A stretch of DNA of 6,892 nucleotides, taken from NCBI GenBank assembly GCA_031283025.1, contig JAITCP010000144.1, positions 1 through 6,892 of the forward strand, written 5' to 3'. Shown in pieces: positions 1 through 5,048 of the stretch (position 1 is its first letter; every line of letters begins with the position of its first letter). Position numbers and translations under genes: made by a program. The stretch is from Spirochaetaceae bacterium (GTDB lineage Bacteria; Spirochaetota; Spirochaetia; Treponematales; Breznakiellaceae). Below the pieces are notes generated by a model that did not search any database, was not told the origin of the DNA, and saw nothing but the letters and a program-made list of their open reading frames with translations.

Positions 1-141
1 TATCATTGCGTTGATCCGGCCTTCCTCCCCCGGATTAAGCGTTCAATTATCCGGCCCGATGTGGAGGGCGCTGATCATTGTCCGGTGGAAATAGAAATAA
101 GCGGCGAAAAGAAAAAACGTCCGGGAATCTCCAAGAGCTGA
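1..141 (+). CDS. Exodeoxyribonuclease III / AP endonuclease, C-terminal fragment
   Basis: This is the 3' end of a gene entering from the left edge; 46 codons are visible before a TGA stop. The fragment reads through DPAFLPRIKRSIIRP and then VEGADHCPVEIEI. These match the end of the ExoIII/ExoA family of Mg-dependent DNA repair nucleases, which cut at abasic sites and digest 3' ends. The Asp-His pair in ADHCPV (fragment residues 25-26) corresponds to the catalytic Asp-His near the C-terminus of E. coli ExoIII. After the usual end of the fold (about residue 33) there is a short basic tail, GEKKKRPGISKS, which may be dispensable. It is the only gene on the plus strand and converges on the dehydrogenase gene with 39 nt between the stop codons. 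The N-terminal catalytic motifs lie outside the window, so xth versus exoA naming is left open. Confidence 0.85.
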   Translation, partial: YHCVDPAFLPRIKRSIIRPDVEGADHCPVEIEISGEKKKRPGISKS

Positions 142-160
142 TTTTTTTTAAGATTCCCGG
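121..160 (-). terminator. Intrinsic terminator of the rpiB-to-dehydrogenase operon
   Basis: A perfect 10-bp inverted repeat (CCGGGAATCT at 121-130, AGATTCCCGG at 151-160) encloses a 20-nt loop. Read on the minus strand, the stem begins 20 nt after the dehydrogenase stop codon. Three bases later comes a T-rich run, TTTTTTCTTTT (about 107-117). This is the expected layout of a Rho-independent terminator for the leftward operon. The left arm lies inside the last codons of the convergent exonuclease gene. The loop is longer than usual for this class. On the plus strand the only T run (142-149) sits inside the loop, so the long stem is better suited to the minus-strand transcript. Confidence 0.7.
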
Positions 161-180
161 CAATGAAACCGAAGCGGCGG

Positions 181-1314
181 CTATCCCAGCGATTCCCGGA
201 AAATCCTGGCGATGTCTTCCTGTTCCGGCTTGATGTAGGTATTGGCGGCGTTCTTCATCGGCAGCTTACTCCATGCCTGTAGTTCTGTTTCAGCGGCTTT
301 TTCTCGCGGTTCCAGTAATAATTCCAGCATATCGAAGAACCGTTCCGGTTCCATACCCAGGGCTGCGGCAAGTGCGGGAATCCGTCTGTCCGTACTGCCC
401 TGTTCTTTTTCCCGGCACCAGGAAAGAAAACTTTTCATAAAAAGCCCGTTGGCCCTGCCGTGATCTGTACCCCAATTAATGGTGGGCAAATAGCCCATAG
501 AGTGAGGTAACGCTGTTCCCGTCTGGGCAATCACCATACCGGCAATGGATGACGCAAGCAGCAGCTTTTCCCGTTTTTTCACGGGGAAGGCCGTGGGATT
601 TTCCGCCGGAAAGGCAAGCAAATCCTCCATGCAATCCATAATCATCGTTATGGCATCTTTGGCCAGCATATCGCTCAGGTAATTGGCACGCAGGCAGAGC
701 ATCCCTTCTACCGCATGGGTCAACGCGTCAATGGCGGTGTTGATCGTCGTATTCCGGTTAAGCCGCTTGGTATATCCCGCATCAAGAAATGCAAAGCGGG
801 GAAAAAGCAGGGGAGAGTTGACGGAGCGTTTCATGGGGGTTTTATCAGCTGATCCGGTAGTGTCTGTCAATATTGAGTAGGGAGTAGTTTCCGATCCTGT
901 ACCGGCGGTAGTGGGAATCAAAGCCAGGGGCAGGGCGCGATCAAACGCCGCGCCGAAAAGTTCTTCTTTAGAAATATCATTTACCGCCAGTACCGCGGCA
1001 GCCTTGGCGGCATCCATGGGAGAACCTCCGCCGCATCCCAGAATAAAATCGCAGCCCTCCGTTTTGGCCTTAATGCCCGCTTCGTAAACACAAATGTCCG
1101 TTGGATTTGCCATTACCTTATCGTACAAAACATGGAGCTGCCCGTTTGCTTCCAGAGCTTTTACCGCGTCATTGTAAGCGCCGCAAATTCTGGCGGAATT
1201 GCTTCCTGTAACAATAAGCGCTTTTTTTCCAAGCTGGGCTAATAACTGCCGTTCTGCAAATAAACAATTTTCACCCATCAGTATGCGGACAGGCATCAGG
1301 TAATTCAGCTTCAT
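181..1314 (-). CDS. Iron-containing (group III) alcohol dehydrogenase
   Basis: The 377-residue protein has the normal length for the Fe-ADH family: NAD(P)-dependent oxidoreductases that interconvert alcohols and aldehydes in the cytoplasm. The N-terminal nucleotide-binding half carries GCGGGSPMDAAK (93-104), the family's cofactor loop, and IPTTAGTGSET (133-143). The C-terminal helical half carries DALTHAVEG (196-204), HSMGY (271-275) and WGTDHGRANG (281-290). Asp196, His200, His271 and His285 are the expected metal ligands, so the enzyme should be active with Fe2+ or a similar ion. The ATG overlaps the TGA of the upstream membrane-protein gene by 4 nt (ATGA). Only a weak GGA lies upstream, so translation is probably coupled. 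It is the last gene of the operon, followed by a terminator. The substrate cannot be assigned from sequence; butanol, propanediol, lactaldehyde and other dehydrogenases share these motifs. Confidence 0.93.
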   Translation of the reverse strand: MKLNYLMPVRILMGENCLFAERQLLAQLGKKALIVTGSNSARICGAYNDAVKALEANGQLHVLYDKVMANPTDICVYEAGIKAKTEGCDFILGCGGGSPMDAAKAAAVLAVNDISKEELFGAAFDRALPLALIPTTAGTGSETTPYSILTDTTGSADKTPMKRSVNSPLLFPRFAFLDAGYTKRLNRNTTINTAIDALTHAVEGMLCLRANYLSDMLAKDAITMIMDCMEDLLAFPAENPTAFPVKKREKLLLASSIAGMVIAQTGTALPHSMGYLPTINWGTDHGRANGLFMKSFLSWCREKEQGSTDRRIPALAAALGMEPERFFDMLELLLEPREKAAETELQAWSKLPMKNAANTYIKPEQEDIARIFRESLG

Positions 1315-1994
1315 AATTGCTGTTCCGGATTCTGGGGCCGCTTTTTTACCAGGCGGAAAGACCAGTAAACAATGTTAAGGAATCCCCCCAAAAGCAGGGT
1401 AACTCCCCAGGTTGTCCGGTGTTCAAATGGATTAGTAAAGCGGTCGCCTATGTCGGTAAGCACTTCCGATGTCTTGGTAAAAAGATCCCAGGAATTCCAG
1501 CGCAGGTAACGCCCCATATAAATCCCAAAACTCCCTACAAAAAGCAGAAAAACTGAAATACCGGTAACGAGGGGCCGGGGCAGTTTGCGTCCCAAAATTC
1601 GCTCTATATCCCACAGGCTTAAAAAACCGTAAAGTATTCCCGCCCACGCAAAGGAAAGGATCATCAAGGTATCGTACCAGACAGGCATACTCCTTATTGT
1701 CCGCAGATGAAACAAATCGGTAATGATGTAGGGTGCGTTCGGGAAAAAAAGAAGCCAGAAGATCAGCAATACCGCGGCGCCAAAGGGGGAGCGTTGAATT
1801 TTTGGTTTTAAGAATGAAATGCTGGTCAGAGCCCAGGGGACAAAGGCCAGAAAGAGGTTCCAGTTTAGAAAGAAAAAAATCCAGTTCCCGGAAAAAATAC
1901 GGCGGAATATTGTTGTACCAAAACAAAACAAAGACAGCGTGATCATGAAGATTGTTTCATGGAATCTGCCCGAATCCCGCCCCGGTTTATCCAT
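1311..1994 (-). CDS. DUF1361 family integral membrane protein
   Basis: A 227-residue polytopic membrane protein with about six hydrophobic segments near residues 13-30, 38-61, 71-91, 107-128, 141-162 and 196-215. Features that recur in DUF1361 proteins are visible: WNLFLAFVPW (45-54), FFPNAPYIITDL (83-94), WYDTLMI (106-112), the aromatic and basic stretch SFGIYMGRYLRWNSWD (155-170), and NPFEHR (188-193). The function of this family is not established. The start chosen is the ATG at 1994, eight bases after a strong GGGAGG ribosome-binding site (2003-2008). An in-frame ATG at 2015 would add seven residues (MKREVKN) and overlap rlmB, but has a poorer upstream sequence. The gap to the rlmB stop is 4 nt, and the 3' end overlaps the dehydrogenase start by 4 nt. 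The charged tail (KKRPQNPEQQL) is probably cytoplasmic. No catalytic motif is recognisable. Confidence 0.85.
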   Translation of the reverse strand: MDKPGRDSGRFHETIFMITLSLFCFGTTIFRRIFSGNWIFFFLNWNLFLAFVPWALTSISFLKPKIQRSPFGAAVLLIFWLLFFPNAPYIITDLFHLRTIRSMPVWYDTLMILSFAWAGILYGFLSLWDIERILGRKLPRPLVTGISVFLLFVGSFGIYMGRYLRWNSWDLFTKTSEVLTDIGDRFTNPFEHRTTWGVTLLLGGFLNIVYWSFRLVKKRPQNPEQQL

Positions 1995-1998
1995 GTTT

Positions 1999-2772
1999 TT
2001 AACCTCCCTTTTCATTTTTTACCCTGTCCCTTTTGTTCTGCCCTTTCCCGCTGCGCAGAGCATTGCGCTGCCGGGATATTTCGTAGAGCAGTATTCCGGC
2101 GGCAACCGATACATTCAATGAATCGACACGGCCTTTGCAGGGGATGGAGACAATGCCGTCGCATCGTTCCCCAAGGAGCCGGGAAAGGCCGGCCTCGCCC
2201 CCCATGATGAGGGCAATGCGGCCCGTAAGGTCAATTCCGTAAACGCTTTGGCCGTCCATGCCGGCGCCGTATACCCAGAAGCCTTTTTCTTTGAGCAGTT
2301 CCACCGCCCGCGCAAGATTGCCTTCTTCCGCATTGGGAACCCAGGCGCTGGCTCCGGCGGAAGTTTGGGCGATCACAGCGGCGTTTTTTGCGGTCCGGCG
2401 GCGGCGGCTTACTACCAAATCCACGGCAAATTGATCGCATGATCTGAGTATAGCCCCGTAATTGTGGGGATCGGTAATTTCATCAAGGATAAGCACCGTC
2501 AGGTTTTGGCGATCCTCTGAAGCGGCAAGAAATTCTTCCAGGGTAAGGGGGGCCTCTATGCTGTCCGCCGTTTCCAGAACGATGCCCCGGTGATCCGGGG
2601 CCAGCCGGTCAAGGTCTGCCGTGCCCACCCGGTCTACCCGGATTTTGTTTGTCAGGGCAAGGTCTACCAGTTCCCTTGCCCTGGGGCCCGGCTTTGCCAC
2701 CAGCAAAGGGCCGCAGGGAATTCCCGATTTAATTCGTTCTTCAATGGCATGAAAGCCTGAAAGATAAGACAT
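1999..2772 (-). CDS. rlmB: SPOUT-class 2'-O-ribose RNA methyltransferase (RlmB/TrmH group)
   Basis: The 257-residue protein matches the SpoU/TrmH family, which uses S-adenosylmethionine to methylate ribose 2'-OH in RNA. RlmB itself modifies G2251 of 23S rRNA. The N-terminal part (1-75), beginning YLSGFHAIEERI, resembles the L30e-like RNA-binding domain of RlmB. The knotted catalytic domain has motif 1 LDEITDPHNYGAILRSCD (96-113, with conserved Asn104 and Arg110), motif 2 IMGGEAGLSRLL (189-200, Glu193) and motif 3 VSIPCKGRVDSLNVSVAAGI (208-227). The active-site set is complete. A basic hydrophilic tail (about 234-257) follows the usual end of the fold and covers the DUF1361 ribosome-binding site. 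The ATG shares one base with the rpiB TAA stop and has no strong ribosome-binding site, so coupling is likely. Whether the target is 23S rRNA or tRNA cannot be settled from sequence; the N-terminal domain favours rRNA. Confidence 0.9.
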   Translation of the reverse strand: MSYLSGFHAIEERIKSGIPCGPLLVAKPGPRARELVDLALTNKIRVDRVGTADLDRLAPDHRGIVLETADSIEAPLTLEEFLAASEDRQNLTVLILDEITDPHNYGAILRSCDQFAVDLVVSRRRRTAKNAAVIAQTSAGASAWVPNAEEGNLARAVELLKEKGFWVYGAGMDGQSVYGIDLTGRIALIMGGEAGLSRLLGERCDGIVSIPCKGRVDSLNVSVAAGILLYEISRQRNALRSGKGQNKRDRVKNEKGG

Positions 2773-3221
2773 TATGGCGTGCGGCCTTCTTCTATATCCG
2801 CGATCATTTTTACCCGGCGGGAATGGCGTTCCCCGCCTTCAAAGGGGGTTTCCAGCCAGACCCGGACTATCATCTTTGCCAGTCCGGGGCCGATTACCCG
2901 CCCGCCCATAGCCAGCATATTCGCGTCGTTGTGGGCGCGGGAAAGTTTTGCGGTATAGCAGTCCGAGCAGACCACACAGCGTATGCCTTTAACCTTGTTC
3001 GCTGCCAGGGATATTCCCACCCCGCTGCCGCACAGAACAATCCCCCGATCACATTCGCCGGAGGCCACCAATTTGGCCGCATTGTAACCCCACAGGGGAT
3101 AATCGGTACTTTCCGGGCTGTTTGTCCCAATGTCCTTATAGGGGAGCTCCAATTCATTCAGCGTTTCTATAACGTATTGTTTCAGGGGGAGCCCCGCGTG
3201 ATCATTGGCTATTACAATCAT
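2772..3221 (-). CDS. rpiB: Ribose-5-phosphate isomerase B
   Basis: The 149-residue protein is the typical length of RpiB, the cytoplasmic enzyme that interconverts ribose 5-phosphate and ribulose 5-phosphate in the non-oxidative pentose phosphate pathway. Family signatures are all present: the N-terminal IANDHAG (4-10, Asp7 and His8), GIVLCGSGVGIS (60-71) with Cys64 at the position of the catalytic base, HNDANMLAMGGRVIG (97-111) with the conserved His97, and GGERHSRRVKMI (129-140) with the phosphate-contacting arginines. The related LacA/LacB isomerases share the fold, but the complete RpiB motif set and the single-gene context favour RpiB. The start is fixed by the family N-terminus. No Shine-Dalgarno sequence precedes it, which is unusual beside its neighbours. 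It is the first full gene of the leftward operon and overlaps rlmB by one base. Confidence 0.94.
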   Translation of the reverse strand: MIVIANDHAGLPLKQYVIETLNELELPYKDIGTNSPESTDYPLWGYNAAKLVASGECDRGIVLCGSGVGISLAANKVKGIRCVVCSDCYTAKLSRAHNDANMLAMGGRVIGPGLAKMIVRVWLETPFEGGERHSRRVKMIADIEEGRTP

Positions 3222-3276
3222 TTATTAATGATACCGGAAAAGAGGAGGGAAGGCTACCACTCGCAAAAATATTCAT
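3202..3276 (-). promoter_or_regulatory. Candidate 24-codon leader ORF overlapping the rpiB start
   Basis: An ATG at 3276 is preceded at five bases by GGAG (3282-3285). It opens a 24-codon frame (MNIFASGSLPSS...CNSQ) that ends at TGA 3202-3204, eighteen bases inside rpiB in another frame. Because rpiB lacks its own ribosome-binding site, this small frame could deliver ribosomes to it by coupling. It could equally be chance; the peptide has no recognisable features. Confidence 0.22.
3222..3233 (-). promoter_or_regulatory. Candidate -10 element for leaderless rpiB transcription
   Basis: On the minus strand TATCAT (five of six matches to TATAAT, 3228-3233) is followed by TAATAA and then directly by the rpiB ATG. 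A start site seven bases downstream of the hexamer would fall on the A of the start codon, giving a leaderless mRNA. No good -35 hexamer lies 16 to 18 bases upstream; the best is TAGCCT, with three of six matches. The call is therefore tentative. It competes with the leader-ORF explanation for the missing ribosome-binding site. Confidence 0.3.
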
Positions 3277-3314
3277 GTGATCTCCGTGAGAACTTTTTGA
3301 GTGTGTCCTTTGTT

Positions 3315-3342
3315 CGCCTGACCACGCTGGAGCGGCCAGGCG
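3315..3342 (-). terminator. GC-rich hairpin abutting the lipoprotein stop codon
   Basis: Immediately after the lipoprotein TAG (minus strand), CGCCTGGCC (3334-3342) can pair with GGTCAGGCG (3315-3323). This gives a nine-pair stem with one G-U pair and a ten-base loop. The position suits transcript termination or 3'-end protection of the envelope operon. No T tract follows on the minus strand (the next bases are AACAAAGG), so it is not a canonical intrinsic terminator. It may act with Rho, slow the polymerase, or only stabilise the mRNA. Confidence 0.42.
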
Positions 3343-4371
3343 CTAATTAAGGTTAGACCAGTTATCGGTTTTGCCGAGGGTGGTTTCTGATTTCTTACTG
3401 GAGGAAAAATATACCGCGGCTCCATTACCCTCCGGAGCTACATTGCCGTCATCGCCTCCGTTAGTACCGTAAATAATGCCGCCGGTTTTGGTAAAGATTC
3501 CGCTGTCTCGAACATATACGCCGCCTCCGTTATTATCAGCTTTATTGCCGGAAATAGTTCCCCCATACATATAAAATTTTCCGTTGTCCCGTACATATAC
3601 GCCGCCTCCGTAATTTGTAGTATGGTTGTCGGTAAGAGTTGTTCCATCACGCATCTCCAGGATGCCGTTGGTTTCCACATTTATTAAGGCTCTTCCACAA
3701 TCACTGTTTTTTCCGTTACCTTTAATGGTAATAGTGCCTTTTGTGCCGTCCAGAATAAGGGTGCCGTTTGTAATTGTAAACACGGTAACGTTAATGCCCT
3801 TGTCATCCTTCCGTTTTATTGTTACGTTATCCTTCGCCCACAGGGTAATAGCTTTGTTCGCTCTATTTAATAAAATGTTAGCGCTTGAACTTGCGTCAAG
3901 ATTTTTGGCAACAATTTCAATATTATCCAAATCTTTCAGTTTGCCGTTTGCATTATTAAATTCAATAAAATCTTCCTCAAGTTCACTCCAACTGGAAACG
4001 CGCGTTCCTGTAACTTTCATTTCGATTTTTGCGGACGCGGGCTTTCCGGCTGTAACCATAACCGTCTCGATCTTCTTTTCATCTCCTGTTACCCTCTTGC
4101 CTTCGGCGTGGACTTTAATGGCCCATATTCCTTCCGGTACCGCAATGGTAACGGAACTTTCGCCGGTTGTCTTTGTTATGGTGCCTTTGCCGGGACTCGC
4201 CAGCGTTATCGTATAGATCATTCCGGTTTCGTTTACCGCATAACGCGCTCCTGGGTTTCCAAGATTGATATTGATGCTGCCCTGACTGTCAGACTCGCCT
4301 AAATTGCTGCAAGCGCCCAAACAAAAAACAGCAAAGCACAGCGCCGTGAATAAATAATTCCTGATTTTCAT
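3343..4371 (-). CDS. Exported lipoprotein with C-terminal Pmp-like beta-helix repeats
   Basis: A 342-residue lipoprotein of no known function. The N-terminus (MKIRNYLFTALCFAVFCLGAC) is a lipoprotein signal with lipobox LGAC, so Cys21 should be lipidated and anchor the protein to a membrane. Residues about 32-120 are rich in beta-strand pattern and resemble a small beta-sandwich. After a linker (about 125-145), the rest looks like a right-handed beta-helix with short strands ended by Gly, Asn or Asp. Two copies of a 27-residue unit begin at Asn253 and about Asn280, each with GGGVYVRD. GGTISGN lies between them, recalling the repeats of polymorphic outer-membrane proteins and adhesins. The start chosen is ATG 4371, eight bases after GGAG. 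A GTG at 4389 would overlap fecR and place six residues before the signal, which is less likely. It is the last gene of the envelope operon, 11 nt after the FecR-domain gene. Surface exposure and a binding or structural role are inferred only. Confidence 0.8.
   Translation of the reverse strand: MKIRNYLFTALCFAVFCLGACSNLGESDSQGSININLGNPGARYAVNETGMIYTITLASPGKGTITKTTGESSVTIAVPEGIWAIKVHAEGKRVTGDEKKIETVMVTAGKPASAKIEMKVTGTRVSSWSELEEDFIEFNNANGKLKDLDNIEIVAKNLDASSSANILLNRANKAITLWAKDNVTIKRKDDKGINVTVFTITNGTLILDGTKGTITIKGNGKNSDCGRALINVETNGILEMRDGTTLTDNHTTNYGGGVYVRDNGKFYMYGGTISGNKADNNGGGVYVRDSGIFTKTGGIIYGTNGGDDGNVAPEGNGAAVYFSSSKKSETTLGKTDNWSNLN
3498..3611 (-). repeat. Two 33-bp near-identical repeats, 81-bp period, inside the lipoprotein gene
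   Basis: Positions 3498-3530 and 3579-3611 match at 30 of 33 bases, including an unbroken 19-base core (ACATATACGCCGCCTCCGT on the plus strand). The 81-bp period equals 27 codons and encodes the repeated GGGVYVRD segment of the beta-helix. Outside the 33 bp the similarity falls away. A weaker third unit (GGIIYGTNGGDDG) follows towards the C-terminus. Confidence 0.8.
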
Positions 4372-4382
4372 ATATCTATCTC

Positions 4383-5021
4383 CTACCACGTAATCGTTAA
4401 ACCAACATCATAGGACGATGTTGACGGTTGTCTTCTAAGGGATTTCCGCTTCGCCGGTATTTCTGCGGCAAGGGGGTCAACTGCCTTGTCATCAGCGTCT
4501 ACCAAGCTTGCCATGCCGGTTGGTATCAGTATTCCAATGCCCCTGTTACCCTTAAAAACGACCCTTCCTTCGTTTACTTTAAGGCTGCAAGTGTCAAATT
4601 CAAAGCTTGTTCCCCGTACAGAAGCGGTAGCGCTGGGACTTTGTACTGTAAAGTTTGCCCTGGTTCCCGTCGTCGGCTTAACATCTACTCTAATGCGGCC
4701 TGTCTGGAGATTCACTCTAACCGTTTCCGTGTCTGAAACGGACTGTATTTCCGCAAGGGAAAGGCGGGTCAGCGGCCGTACCGCTATTGTAGAATTGCCC
4801 AATTCAATAATAGCGGTGCTTTTGAAACCGGTGGATATAACAGTGTCTGCAGCAACAGCGTCGCCTGCTTTTGCCCGAATAAAGGAGGGAGCTCCCGCAC
4901 GTTTCAGTTCCACTTCGCCGGTAAGCTCACGGATTACTCCGGATATCCGTCTTGCATTCTGGCTAAAAACGCATAGAACGATTCCTGCCAGCAACAGTGA
5001 AAATAAGACTTTTCTTTTCAT
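4383..5021 (-). CDS. FecR-domain periplasmic protein
   Basis: A 212-residue exported protein. Residues 1-20 form a signal peptide (basic MKRK, hydrophobic LFSLLLAGIVLCVFS); there is no convincing lipobox before Cys17. The FecR domain covers about residues 28-160: AGDAVAADTVISTG (52-65), AIIELGNSTIAVRPLTRLSL (70-89), LQTGRIRVDV (105-114) and the hallmark SPSATASVRGTSFEF (128-142). In FecIRA systems FecR proteins relay an outer-membrane signal to a sigma factor. Many stand-alone copies, like this one, lack the cytoplasmic anti-sigma part and the transmembrane helix. No sigma-factor or TonB-receptor gene lies nearby, so a structural or ligand-binding envelope role is more likely than regulation. 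The gene has a strong AAGGAGG ribosome-binding site four bases before ATG, 27 nt after the barrel gene. The C-terminus (YDVGLTITW) is strand-like and aromatic. Confidence 0.87.
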   Translation of the reverse strand: MKRKVLFSLLLAGIVLCVFSQNARRISGVIRELTGEVELKRAGAPSFIRAKAGDAVAADTVISTGFKSTAIIELGNSTIAVRPLTRLSLAEIQSVSDTETVRVNLQTGRIRVDVKPTTGTRANFTVQSPSATASVRGTSFEFDTCSLKVNEGRVVFKGNRGIGILIPTGMASLVDADDKAVDPLAAEIPAKRKSLRRQPSTSSYDVGLTITW

Positions 5022-5048
5022 AAAACCTCCTTAATAAAACAAAGCCTT

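Noticed and set aside
1222..1228. A7 homopolymer in the dehydrogenase gene, and a similar A7 at 6233-6239 at the start of the barrel gene
   Set aside because: Short A runs encoding Lys are common in genes of this composition; without length data they do not suggest phase variation.
1432..1926. 164-codon minus-strand frame inside the DUF1361 gene
   Set aside because: It is out of frame with the six-segment membrane protein, lacks a ribosome-binding site and gives no coherent protein.
2823..3350. 175-codon plus-strand frame over rpiB
   Set aside because: rpiB is certain from its full motif set; the antisense frame shows no family features or start signals.
3626..4216. 196-codon plus-strand frame antisense to the lipoprotein gene
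   Set aside because: It mirrors a gene with a clear lipobox and repeats. It has no ribosome-binding site or recognisable protein pattern and lies within a uniformly minus-strand region.
4486..5034. 182-codon plus-strand frame antisense to the FecR-domain gene
   Set aside because: The opposite strand carries unmistakable FecR motifs and a signal peptide; this frame is its shadow.
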